A stretch of DNA of 17,740 nucleotides from DATJGR01 sp035494855 (GTDB lineage Bacteria; Pseudomonadota; Gammaproteobacteria; Pseudomonadales; Azotimanducaceae), in NCBI GenBank assembly GCA_035494855.1, contig DATJGR010000172.1, positions 1 to 17,740 of the forward strand, in the 5' to 3' direction. This document shows, in pieces, positions 6,265 to 13,641 of this stretch. The notes below the pieces were generated by a model. It saw only the letters and a list, made by a program, of their open reading frames with translations, ran no database searches and was not told the origin of the DNA. Numbering within the stretch: position 1 is the stretch's first letter; each line of letters opens with the position of its first letter. The translations under genes and the position numbers were made by a program.

Positions 6265-7164
6265 TTATCGGTTCAGGAAGTTCAGCGGTAGCCCCGGTCC
6301 TTCCCAATCCATCGCCAGCAGATCGCCGACCGACGATGCGGTGATGTATGCAGTGCTCAATCCGGCGCCGCCGAAGCAGATGTTGGTAGTCAGCGGGTCC
6401 GGCACGGACACGAATCGCGGCGGCGCACCGCTGGGCGAGAGAATTGAAATGCCGCCATTGATGAGCGTAGCCACGCAGACGTTCCCAGCCGCATCCACGG
6501 CCAGCGAGTCGTACATGTAGAAGCCCGTGATTCCCTGCAGCAGGCGTCGCTCTGGCGCGACCTGTCCTGGCGTACTGATTTTGTAGGCCCACAACCGGCC
6601 CGGAACCGTCTCTGCCACATAGAGTTCGTCTTCGTCGCGCGACAGTCCGATTCCGTTAGGCCCCTCGAGCGGAAAGATCGCTTCGGTGATTCGACCGCCG
6701 TCTGCGCGAGCGTAGAAGACGCCGGTTCGGTCGCGATCGCGCGGGCGGGTCTTGCCGTGGTCGGTGAACCAGAAGCCGCCGCTGCGATCGAACACGATGT
6801 CGTTCGGACCGCACAGTTTGCGGCCCTCGCACGAGTCGTAAATCGTCTCGAATTTTCCGCTGTTCAGGTCGACGCGCTGGATGCTGCCGCCGCGATAATT
6901 GTCCGGCTGCTCACTCGGATAGAGACGGCCATTGCGCTCGATCCATTTGAAACCGCCGTTGTTGCACACATAGCACTTGCCGTCGGGTCCTATCGCGGCG
7001 CCGTTCGGCCCGCCGCCCAGTTCCGCGATCACCTCAACGGCGCCGTTGGCGCTCACACGCGAAAGCGTTCCGCGACCGATCTCGACGAGCACTACCGAGC
7101 CGTCGGCCATCGCGATGGGACCTTCGGGAAATCGCAGACCTCGGGCGACAGTACGGAAACTCAT
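6265..7164 (-). CDS. SMP-30/gluconolactonase/LRE-family protein
   Basis: The 299-residue six-bladed beta-propeller belongs to the SMP-30/gluconolactonase family, whose members hydrolyse sugar lactones with a bound divalent metal. Conserved ligand positions are visible: Glu14 in RFPEGPI, Asn121 in CGPNDIVFD, Asn170 in EGPNGIGLS, and an aspartate in MYDSLAVDAAGN. Repeated blade signatures occur (GPNGAAIGPDGKCYV, GGFWFTDHG, DELYVAET). I chose ATG 7164 over the open-frame limit at 7206 because AGGAG (7171-7175) lies 6 bases upstream and because the extra residues would cover nearly the whole divergent promoter region. It is the first gene of the operon with the hydrolase and threonine aldolase genes. 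There is no signal peptide, so it is probably cytosolic. Confidence 0.88.
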   Translation of the reverse strand: MSFRTVARGLRFPEGPIAMADGSVVLVEIGRGTLSRVSANGAVEVIAELGGGPNGAAIGPDGKCYVCNNGGFKWIERNGRLYPSEQPDNYRGGSIQRVDLNSGKFETIYDSCEGRKLCGPNDIVFDRSGGFWFTDHGKTRPRDRDRTGVFYARADGGRITEAIFPLEGPNGIGLSRDEDELYVAETVPGRLWAYKISTPGQVAPERRLLQGITGFYMYDSLAVDAAGNVCVATLINGGISILSPSGAPPRFVSVPDPLTTNICFGGAGLSTAYITASSVGDLLAMDWEGPGLPLNFLNR

Positions 7165-7170
7165 GGCGGG

Positions 7171-7175
7171 CTCCT
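7171..7175 (-). promoter_or_regulatory. Ribosome binding site deciding the SMP-30 gene start
   Basis: AGGAG on the minus strand lies 6 bases before ATG 7164, which fixes the start there and not at the upstream in-frame codon at 7206. Only 47 bp separate this start from the divergent dipeptidase start at 7212, so promoters of the two genes must overlap one of the genes or each other. Confidence 0.6.
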
Positions 7176-7211
7176 GGCTGCGTGGCAGACCGGATGCTAT
7201 GGTCAAAATCG

Positions 7212-8450
7212 ATGTTAACCCGGATCAACACCATGCGCAGCGTCGTGCTCGCGGCAGCGATTCTGCTGACCGCCTGCTCCAGCAACACGGTCAACACCCA
7301 AGAGCGCGCGAGCAGGCTGGCGCGCGATGCGGTCATCGTCGATACCCACATCGACGTACCGATCCGCGTCGAGATGAGTGGCGAGGATGTCACGCAGGCG
7401 ACCGAGGCGGGCAACTTCGATTATCCGCGCGCGCACGCCGGCGGACTCGACGTACCGTTCATGTCGATCTTCATTCCGGCGAGCGTGGATGAAGCGGGCG
7501 GAGCACGCGCGCTCGCCGACAAACTCATCGACCAGGTCGAAGCGATGGCAAAACGCGCCCCGACCGAGTTCGCGTTGGCGACCTGCGTTGCCGACGTGCG
7601 ACGCAACGTCGCTGCCGGCCTGATCTCGTTGCCGATGGGCATGGAGAACGGCGGACCAATGGCCGCAGGCGACGACGCGCCGTTGCATTTCTTCGAACGC
7701 GGCATTCGCTATGTGACGCTCGCGCACGCCAAGTCGAATGCGTTCTCCGATTCGTCGTACGACCACGATGAACACTGGCAGGGATTGTCAGAAGCAGGCC
7801 GCGCGCTCGTCGTGCGCCTCAACGATCTCGGCATCATGGTCGACGTATCGCACATCTCGGAACGCGCGTTCTGGCAGGTAATGGACGCGTCGAAGGCGCC
7901 GGTGATCGCGTCGCATTCGTCTGCGCGGTTCTTTACGCCCGGGTTCGAACGCAACATGAGCGACGACATGATAAAAGCGTTGGCGTCGCGCGGCGGTGTG
8001 ATGCAAGTGAACTTCGGAAGCTCGTTCGATACTGCCGCAGCGCGTGCGTGGGCCGAGACATTCGACGCCGCCGCCAAGGCCTACCAAACCGAGCAACACG
8101 TCGCCCCGTTTTCCGAAGAGAGTCGGGCGTTTGCGAAGACTTATGCCGTGGATCATCCGTTTCCATTCGCGAGCGTCGACGACGTGGTCGACCACATCGA
8201 TCACATCGCCAGGCTCGTTGGCGTGAAGCATGTCGGAATCGGCTCCGACTTCGACGGCGTCGGCGACACGCTACCCGTCGCGCTCAAGGACGTATCGATG
8301 TATCCGAACCTGATCGCGCGCCTGTTCGCGCGTGGCTACAACGCCGCGCAGATCCGGTTGATCCTCGGTGAAAACCTGTTGCGGGTGTGGTCGCAGGTGG
8401 AGACTTTCGCGCAGCGCCACGGCGGTCAGATCCGTTGCGCTGGTGGTTGA
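7212..8450 (+). CDS. Membrane dipeptidase (peptidase M19), predicted lipoprotein
   Basis: This 412-residue zinc dipeptidase is of the renal dipeptidase (M19) family. The N-terminus carries a lipoprotein signal: Arg residues, a hydrophobic run and the lipobox LLTAC with Cys22, followed by Ser-Ser, which predicts a lipid-anchored periplasmic enzyme. Metal and catalytic residues are in place: His46 and Asp48 in DTHIDVP, Glu145 in GMENGG, His214 in DVSHIS, His235 in ASHSSAR, and Asp346 in GIGSDFDGV. I use ATG 7212 because it gives a proper signal peptide. ATG 7233 also works and is slightly shorter; the open frame extends to 7182, but those extra residues would spoil the signal. It hydrolyses dipeptides, often including D-residues, with broad specificity. 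It diverges from the SMP-30 gene and is single in its direction. Confidence 0.92.
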   Translation: MLTRINTMRSVVLAAAILLTACSSNTVNTQERASRLARDAVIVDTHIDVPIRVEMSGEDVTQATEAGNFDYPRAHAGGLDVPFMSIFIPASVDEAGGARALADKLIDQVEAMAKRAPTEFALATCVADVRRNVAAGLISLPMGMENGGPMAAGDDAPLHFFERGIRYVTLAHAKSNAFSDSSYDHDEHWQGLSEAGRALVVRLNDLGIMVDVSHISERAFWQVMDASKAPVIASHSSARFFTPGFERNMSDDMIKALASRGGVMQVNFGSSFDTAAARAWAETFDAAAKAYQTEQHVAPFSEESRAFAKTYAVDHPFPFASVDDVVDHIDHIARLVGVKHVGIGSDFDGVGDTLPVALKDVSMYPNLIARLFARGYNAAQIRLILGENLLRVWSQVETFAQRHGGQIRCAGG

Positions 8451-8606
8451 CCAGCGCTGCACCGTTTGCTTTCACCGGTTGCCTTATGCACAGGAGGCTT
8501 GCTTCGGCGCTGGGGTTACACCATCTCATGCTGATTCTGGATACAGCGCTCAATACCTTGAAAAATAACGACTAATTCGAGAACATTAATCACTTTGAGA
8601 TGACAG

Positions 8607-8625
8607 GCCGGCAGAATGCGCCGGC
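8607..8625. terminator. GC-rich hairpin between convergent dipeptidase and hemF genes
   Basis: GCCGGC, a 7-base loop and GCCGGC form a perfect 6-bp stem in the 184-bp gap between two convergent genes. No T-tract follows on either strand, so it is at best a weak or Rho-assisted terminator or an mRNA 3'-end stabiliser. The rest of the gap holds nothing I can support. Confidence 0.35.
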
Positions 8626-8634
8626 AGCCGGGAT

Positions 8635-9573
8635 TTAATCCCCAGACTTATCCACAACGTTCGGACCGCCAACCCACCATTTCGCCGGGAGAAATCGCTC
8701 GTACAAATCGGCTTCCGGCGTACCCGGATCGGGATGAAAGTCGTATTGCCAGGCCGCAAGGGGAGGGAGAGAGGCGAGCACCGACTCGACGCGGCGCCCG
8801 GACTGCAGGCCGTATTTGGTGCCCCGATCGATCGCCAGATTGAATTCAGCGTATCGGCCGCGCCGATAGAGTTGAAAGCACCGTTCGCGTTCGCCGCTCG
8901 GCATGTGCACGCGGCGCTCGAGAATCGGCAAGTACGCGGGCAGAAAGTGATCTCCCACCGACCTCACGAATGCAACGCTCCGCGCGAATCCGCCACGCGT
9001 CCAGTCGTCGAAGAAGATTCCACCGACACCGCGCGGCTCGTTGCGATGCGGCAGGAAGAAATAGCTGTCGCATGCCTGTTTCAGCTCTGGATACAGCGAT
9101 GCACCGAACGGCGCGCACGCATTCAGCGCCTGTTGATGCCAGTGAACGCAATCGTCTTCGTATCCGTAATACGGCGTCAGATCGAATCCGCCGCCGAAGT
9201 ACCACACGGGCTCTTGCGTCTCGACGAGGAAGAAACGCAGGTTCATGTGCGTGGTCGGCGCGTGCGGATTGCGTGGATGCACGATCAGCGAGATGGCCAC
9301 TGCCTGAAACCCGTGGCCGACCAGGTGCGGGTTGCGCTCGGTCGCCGCGGGCGGCAGCGAAGCACCCACACTGTGTGTGAATTGCACCGCAGCTTTCTCA
9401 AGGTGCGTTCCGCCCTCGATCACGCGCGGCCTCGCGACGCCGCCACCCGGCGACGCGCTTTCGTCGCCACGAAACCTCTGTGCGCCGTCGAGTTCTTCGA
9501 GCCGCGCGCAGATCGATCGTTGCAGCTCGCTGAAGTAGTCGCGCACGACCTGGATGTCCGGCGCTTCGCTCAT
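8635..9573 (-). CDS. hemF: Oxygen-dependent coproporphyrinogen III oxidase
   Basis: The 312-residue enzyme oxidatively decarboxylates coproporphyrinogen III to protoporphyrinogen IX in heme synthesis, using O2. Highly conserved blocks are present in order: GGGVARPRVIEGG (43-55), HPRNPHAPTTHMNLRFF (99-115), YFGGGFDLTPYYGYEDD (125-141), RNEPRGVGGIFFDD (177-190), and near the C-terminus RGTKYGLQSGRRVESVLASLPP. Length is close to that of E. coli HemF (299). The start ATG at 9573 overlaps the stop of the upstream CoA-transferase gene as ATGA, so translation is probably coupled. HemF is normally monocistronic or with other heme or aroE-region genes, so this partner is unusual. It implies an organism that makes heme aerobically. 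Confidence 0.97.
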   Translation of the reverse strand: MSEAPDIQVVRDYFSELQRSICARLEELDGAQRFRGDESASPGGGVARPRVIEGGTHLEKAAVQFTHSVGASLPPAATERNPHLVGHGFQAVAISLIVHPRNPHAPTTHMNLRFFLVETQEPVWYFGGGFDLTPYYGYEDDCVHWHQQALNACAPFGASLYPELKQACDSYFFLPHRNEPRGVGGIFFDDWTRGGFARSVAFVRSVGDHFLPAYLPILERRVHMPSGERERCFQLYRRGRYAEFNLAIDRGTKYGLQSGRRVESVLASLPPLAAWQYDFHPDPGTPEADLYERFLPAKWWVGGPNVVDKSGD

Positions 9574-10754
9574 ATCACGCGCTCCGAGCGGAATCGGGCG
9601 ATCGCTGCCTCACCATAGCCGAGCTCCTTCAGGATCGAATCGGTGTGCTCGCCGAGCAACGGCGCTCGATGGCGAATGGTCGGCGGTGTTTTCGACATGC
9701 GGATCGGCGTGACGGCAACCGGCGCCGGTTTGTCGAGGCCCGGGAAGTCCACGCTCGCGAGCAGTTGCGCGGCGCGTACGTGTTCGTTGTCGAGCGCTTC
9801 CTGCGGCGACAGCACCTCGCCGCAGGGCAACCGCGCCGCCTCGAGCGCCGCGATCGCTTGTGCCGTCGTCCGCTCGGCGCACCACCTCGCCATGCGCTCG
9901 CTGATCACGTCACCGTGGTCGCCGCGACCTTCGTCGGTCGCGAAGCGCGGGTCGGTCAGCCAATGCGGTTCCTCCATCAGTCGAGCCCATCGTTCGAACA
10001 GCGGATTGCCGACGACGGATACGAGTAGCCAACCGTCGCGCGTCCGATACGTATCCGACGGCGCCGCCGTCTGACCTCGATTGCCGGTGGCGACACGATC
10101 CTTGGCAAGCAACGCCTGTTCGATCAGCGTGCCGTTCATGATCGTCAGCGCCGAACGCAGCAGGCTCGCCTCGACGTGTTGGCCTTCGCCGGTCGCGCGG
10201 CGATGCAGCAGCGCAGCGAGCGTGCCGAAGGCAGAGAAACCGGCGGTGCTGTAATCGACATACGGAGAGAAATTCTTCGTCGGACTACCCGCCTCACCGG
10301 TGAGGTACATATTGCCCGACAGCGCCTGCGCGACGCCGTCGAAACCGACCCGTTCCGCGTAAGGACCCGGCCCACCGAACGCGGTGGCGGTCGTCAGGAT
10401 GATGTCGGGCTTAACCGCGACGAGCGACGCGTAATCGAGCCCCATCTCCACCAATGTCGCGGGCGGCAGGTTCGCGATCACGACGTCCGCGGTAGCGACC
10501 AGACGTTTGAGAATCTCCGCCCCGTCGCGCGTGCGCGGATTCAGCGTCATGCCGCGTTTGTTGCGACCCCATTGCATGAAGCCGGCGCCATCGCCGCCTT
10601 TGGCGACAGGCGTGGTCCAGCGGTCTTCGCCGCCGTCGACCTTCTCGATGCGAATGACGTCCGCACCGAGATCCGACAGCAGCGTCGCGCAGAACGGCCC
10701 GGCAATGTAGCGACCGAAATCGAGAACTCGAATTCCTGCAAGCACGGCAGCCAT
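9570..10754 (-). CDS. Class III CoA-transferase (CaiB/BaiF/Frc family)
   Basis: The 394-residue protein belongs to the family III CoA-transferases, which move CoA between carboxylic acids through an aspartyl-CoA anhydride. The start AGIRVLDFGRYIAGPFCATLL and the following GADVIRIEKVDGGEDRW are typical, as is NKRGMTLNPRTRDG. The catalytic aspartate is Asp167 in YVDYSTAGFSAFG, aligned with Asp169 of formyl-CoA transferase. I placed the start at ATG 10754; the open frame reaches 10943, but the extra 63 residues are non-native in character and would overlap the divergent gene. The ribosome site is weak (a GGA about 7 bases upstream). The gene diverges from the acyl-CoA gene run to the right, so it may activate the acid that the run degrades. 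It ends in an ATGA overlap with hemF. Confidence 0.92.
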   Translation of the reverse strand: MAAVLAGIRVLDFGRYIAGPFCATLLSDLGADVIRIEKVDGGEDRWTTPVAKGGDGAGFMQWGRNKRGMTLNPRTRDGAEILKRLVATADVVIANLPPATLVEMGLDYASLVAVKPDIILTTATAFGGPGPYAERVGFDGVAQALSGNMYLTGEAGSPTKNFSPYVDYSTAGFSAFGTLAALLHRRATGEGQHVEASLLRSALTIMNGTLIEQALLAKDRVATGNRGQTAAPSDTYRTRDGWLLVSVVGNPLFERWARLMEEPHWLTDPRFATDEGRGDHGDVISERMARWCAERTTAQAIAALEAARLPCGEVLSPQEALDNEHVRAAQLLASVDFPGLDKPAPVAVTPIRMSKTPPTIRHRAPLLGEHTDSILKELGYGEAAIARFRSERVI

Positions 10755-10859
10755 GTTGAATCCATCGCGCGGAAGATCATTCGTATTATGCCCGATCGAC
10801 CGTGCGTGCCGACTTGCTGGCGCACCTGCGTAGACTGCTGCGACGTCACCTGCGCGGCG

Positions 10860-10888
10860 TTGTCGCTCGAGGGGTTCGTGGCTACTAT
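10860..10888 (+). promoter_or_regulatory. Sigma-70-type promoter of the acyl-CoA gene run
   Basis: TTGTCG (10860-10865), 17 bp and TACTAT (10883-10888) form a good promoter about 42 bp before GTG 10930. It lies in the 175-bp gap between the divergent CoA-transferase and HMG-CoA-synthase-like genes. No clear operator dyad is seen beside it. Confidence 0.55.
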
Positions 10889-10929
10889 CGGCCGCCTGTC
10901 TCGAACGTCGATGTATCTGCGGAGGGCAC

Positions 10930-12408
10930 GTGGTCGGAATCACAGCTTTTGGCGGCTACGTGCCGCGTCTGCGCCTCGCTCGCAAAGCGATCGTTGCCGC
11001 TCACGTGTGGGCCGATCCGGGACTGAAGGGCAAGGCTCGCGGCGAGCGTTCGATGTGCAATTGGGACGAAGACGCGGTGACCATGGGCGTGGAAGCCGCC
11101 CGCAATTGTCTCGCTTCGACTTCCGTTTCGCCCGAGGCGATTCTGTTCGCCAGCACCAGCGCGCCCTTTGCGGACCGTCAGAACGCGGGGATCATCAGTA
11201 CCGCGTTGTCGCTCGGCGAAGACATCGCGTCAGTCGACGTCGGCGCCTCGCAGCGAGCAGGCGTTACGGCGCTCATTCAAGGCATGGCCGCGGTGCAGAG
11301 CGGCATATATCAGAGCGCGCTCGTCGTGGCCGCGGACAAACGCAGAACAAAGGCGGCGAGCCCTGGCGAACTGGCATTCGGCGACGGCGCAGCAGCGGTG
11401 ACGATCGGTAACGGCGAGGTGTTGCTCGAATTCGTGGCCGCGCATTCGGCGACGGTCGACTTCGTCGATCACTTCCGCGCTGCCGGCGAAGACTTCGATT
11501 ACACCTGGGAAGAGCGTTGGATCCGCGACGAAGGACTGGCGAAGATCGTTCCGCCGGTCATCGCGAAGGTCCTGCAAAAGTCGGGCATTAGCGCCTCGAA
11601 GATCACCCACTTCATCATGCCGAGCACGATCGGGCGGGCAGTCGCCGGCATCGCCCGGCAAGCCGGCGTGCCGGCAGATGCCGTGCGCGACAACCTCGAT
11701 GCGATCTGTGGCGAAACCGGCGCCGCGCATGCATTGGTGATGCTGCTCCACGCCGTCGAGACCACGGTCAAACCCGGCGACACGTTGCTCGTGGTCGGGT
11801 TCGGGCATGGTTGTGATGCGATTGTTCTGCGCGCAACGCACGCGTTGGCGTCGTTCAAGTCGGCTTGTGGCATCGTTGCGGCATTGGCAAACCGTCAGGA
11901 AGAAACGAATTATCAGAAGTACCTTGCGTTCAACGACCTGATCGCGCTGGAAAAAGGCATGCGCGCCGAGCGCGACGACTACAAGACGGCAATGACCGTC
12001 ACTTACCGCAAGCGCGACATGCTGCTTGGACTGGTCGGTGGGCGGTGCACGCAATGCGGCACGCTGCAGTTTCCGCGCACCGACATCTGCGTGAATCCCC
12101 AGTGCAAGGCGATGCATACGCAGGAACCGTACAGCTTCCGCGACGAGCGTGCGTCGGTGTTGACGTGGTCCGCAGACTATCTGACCTACACCGCCGATCC
12201 GCCGTCGCACTACGGCATGATCACATTCGACAACGGCGGCCGTTTCATGACCGACTTCACGGACGTGAACGTCGGCGAAGTCGACGTCGGAGTCGCGGTC
12301 CGCATGATGTTTCGAATCAAGTCGTTCGACCATCTGCGCGGCTTCGTCCGCTATTTCTGGAAAGCCGTGCCGGTGCGCGCGGCCGCGGCCAAAAGCCAAG
12401 CTGCGTAG
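10930..12408 (+). CDS. HMG-CoA-synthase-like protein fused to DUF35 zinc-ribbon/OB domain, catalytic triad lost
   Basis: The 492-residue fusion protein begins at GTG 10930 behind GGAGG. Residues 1 to about 320 follow the HMG-CoA synthase/ketoacyl-synthase III fold, with the start VGITAFGGYVPRLRL matching archaeal-type HMG-CoA synthases. Residues from about 350 form a DUF35 unit: a zinc ribbon with Cys373, Cys376, Cys387 and Cys392, then an OB-fold ending in GFVRYFWKAVPV. By hand alignment to FabH, DVxAxC reads DVGASQ (Gln108), PHQAN reads PSTIG (Ser232) and GNTSAA reads GETGAA (Glu262), so the Cys-His-Asn set is absent. It is therefore unlikely to be a normal condensing enzyme. A decarboxylating, retro-aldol, acyl-carrying or structural role with the neighbouring thiolase is possible. 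It is the first gene of the plus-strand acyl-CoA run. Confidence 0.85.
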   Translation: MVGITAFGGYVPRLRLARKAIVAAHVWADPGLKGKARGERSMCNWDEDAVTMGVEAARNCLASTSVSPEAILFASTSAPFADRQNAGIISTALSLGEDIASVDVGASQRAGVTALIQGMAAVQSGIYQSALVVAADKRRTKAASPGELAFGDGAAAVTIGNGEVLLEFVAAHSATVDFVDHFRAAGEDFDYTWEERWIRDEGLAKIVPPVIAKVLQKSGISASKITHFIMPSTIGRAVAGIARQAGVPADAVRDNLDAICGETGAAHALVMLLHAVETTVKPGDTLLVVGFGHGCDAIVLRATHALASFKSACGIVAALANRQEETNYQKYLAFNDLIALEKGMRAERDDYKTAMTVTYRKRDMLLGLVGGRCTQCGTLQFPRTDICVNPQCKAMHTQEPYSFRDERASVLTWSADYLTYTADPPSHYGMITFDNGGRFMTDFTDVNVGEVDVGVAVRMMFRIKSFDHLRGFVRYFWKAVPVRAAAAKSQAA

Positions 12409-12430
12409 CAAAGCGAATTCACAGACGTTC

Positions 12431-12435
12431 AGGAG
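12431..12435 (+). promoter_or_regulatory. Ribosome binding site of the thiolase gene
   Basis: AGGAG lies 6 bases before ATG 12442 and supports that start. It sits in the 33-bp gap after the DUF35 fusion gene, consistent with one transcript. Confidence 0.6.
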
Positions 12436-12441
12436 ACCGAC

Positions 12442-13641
12442 ATGGCGCGAGGCATCAAGGACAAGGTAGCGATTCTCGGGATGGGTTGTTCCCAGTTCGG
12501 TGAGCGCTGGGAAGCGGGTGCCGAGGAACTGATGGTGGAGGCGTTCGCCGAGGCGATGGCGGACGCCGGCATCGACCAGAGTCAGATCGACGCCGCCTGG
12601 TTCTCGACCCACTACGAAGAAATCAACGTCGGCAAAGGCGGTTTGCCGTTGTCGATCGCATTGCGGCTGCCGAACATCGCGGTGACGCGGGTCGAAAACT
12701 TCTGCGCGTCGGGTTCGGAGGCGTTCCGCGGCGCGGTGTACGCGGTGGCTTCCGGCGCATGCGACATCGCACTGGCGTTGGGCGTCGAGAAGCTGAAAGA
12801 CACGGGCTACGGGGGACTGCCGGGCAACCTCGGTGGAACGCTGGCGCCGCAGTGGTCGGCGAACGGTTCAGCGCCGGGCAACTTCGCGCAGCTCGCCAGC
12901 GCATACCGCGCCAAGCACCGGGTCAATCGCGACGATCTCAAGCGCGCCATTGCGCACGTGTCGGTGAAGAGCCACGCCAACGGCGCAAAGAATCCGAAGG
13001 CACACCTGCGCAAACCGATTACCGAGGATGAGGCGCTCAACGCACCGATGATCGCGGAGCCGCTCGGTCTGTTCGATTGCTGCGGCGTTTCCGACGGCGC
13101 CGCGTGCGCGATCCTGACGACACCCGAAATCGCGAAGCGCCTCGGCAAGCATCACATCGTTTCGGTCAAGGCGTTGCAGTTGGCGCTGTCCAACGGGTCG
13201 GAGGCCGGTCACAACAGCTGGGATGGAAGCTACTTCCACACCACCCGCATTGCCGCAACCAAGGCATACAAGGAAGCCGGCATCGACAATCCACGCGACC
13301 AGGTGAGCATGTTCGAGTGTCACGACTGCTTTTCGATCACGGAACTCGTAACGATGGAGGACCTGCAGCTGTCGCCCGAGGGCGGCGCGATCAAGGACGT
13401 GATGAACGGCTTCTACGATGCCGATGGACAGATTCCGTGTCAGATCGACGGCGGACTGAAATGTTTCGGCCATCCGATCGGCGCGTCCGGCATTCGGATG
13501 CTGTACGAGATGTATCTGCAGTTGCAGGGTCGCGCCGCTGAGCGGCAGCTCGCCAACCCCTCGATCGGCATGACGCACAACCTTGGCGGCTCACCGATGT
13601 CGAACGTCGCCGCCGTGTGCATCATAGGCGCATACGACTGA
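12442..13641 (+). CDS. Thiolase-family acyl-CoA acetyltransferase, SCP2/lipid-transfer type
   Basis: The 399-residue thiolase is of the SCP2/sterol-carrier-like branch, which cleaves 3-oxoacyl-CoA with CoA or runs the reverse reaction. The nucleophile is Cys88 in VENFCASGSEAFRGA. His294 lies in ECHDCFSITEL and His344 in GGLKCFGHPIGASG, so the visible catalytic set is intact. The C-terminal NLGGSPMSNVAAVCIIG resembles the branch that lacks the second Cys of classical biosynthetic thiolases. No SCP2 domain is attached. It lies 33 bp after the DUF35 fusion gene, and the next acyl-CoA dehydrogenase frame begins inside its end. SCP2-type thiolases commonly pair with DUF35 proteins, which fits the gene upstream. 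Substrate is unknown; branched or steroid-like side chains are typical for the branch. Confidence 0.9.
   Translation: MARGIKDKVAILGMGCSQFGERWEAGAEELMVEAFAEAMADAGIDQSQIDAAWFSTHYEEINVGKGGLPLSIALRLPNIAVTRVENFCASGSEAFRGAVYAVASGACDIALALGVEKLKDTGYGGLPGNLGGTLAPQWSANGSAPGNFAQLASAYRAKHRVNRDDLKRAIAHVSVKSHANGAKNPKAHLRKPITEDEALNAPMIAEPLGLFDCCGVSDGAACAILTTPEIAKRLGKHHIVSVKALQLALSNGSEAGHNSWDGSYFHTTRIAATKAYKEAGIDNPRDQVSMFECHDCFSITELVTMEDLQLSPEGGAIKDVMNGFYDADGQIPCQIDGGLKCFGHPIGASGIRMLYEMYLQLQGRAAERQLANPSIGMTHNLGGSPMSNVAAVCIIGAYD

Noticed and set aside
5155..6291. Long plus-strand open frame of 378 codons across the aldolase and hydrolase genes
   Set aside because: It is antisense to two genes with clear catalytic motifs. 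Its product is Arg/His/Val-rich without domain features, which is typical of a GC-rich shadow frame.
7165..7206. Longer start for the SMP-30 gene
   Set aside because: A good ribosome site points to 7164, and the extra 14 residues have no family resemblance.
8486..8575. Small frame of 29 codons after the dipeptidase gene, beginning MHRRLASALGLHHL
   Set aside because: It has no ribosome site before its ATG (the AGGAGG lies inside the frame), no recognisable motif and ordinary intergenic composition. A chance frame is more likely.
10755..10943. N-terminal extension of the CoA-transferase frame
   Set aside because: The extra residues are Arg/His-rich, unlike the family, and would run into the divergent gene's start. 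The family start pattern begins at 10754.
11230..12612. Long minus-strand open frame of 460 codons opposite the HMG-CoA-synthase-like gene
   Set aside because: It is antisense to a well-supported gene and has the low-complexity His/Arg/Asp composition of a shadow frame.
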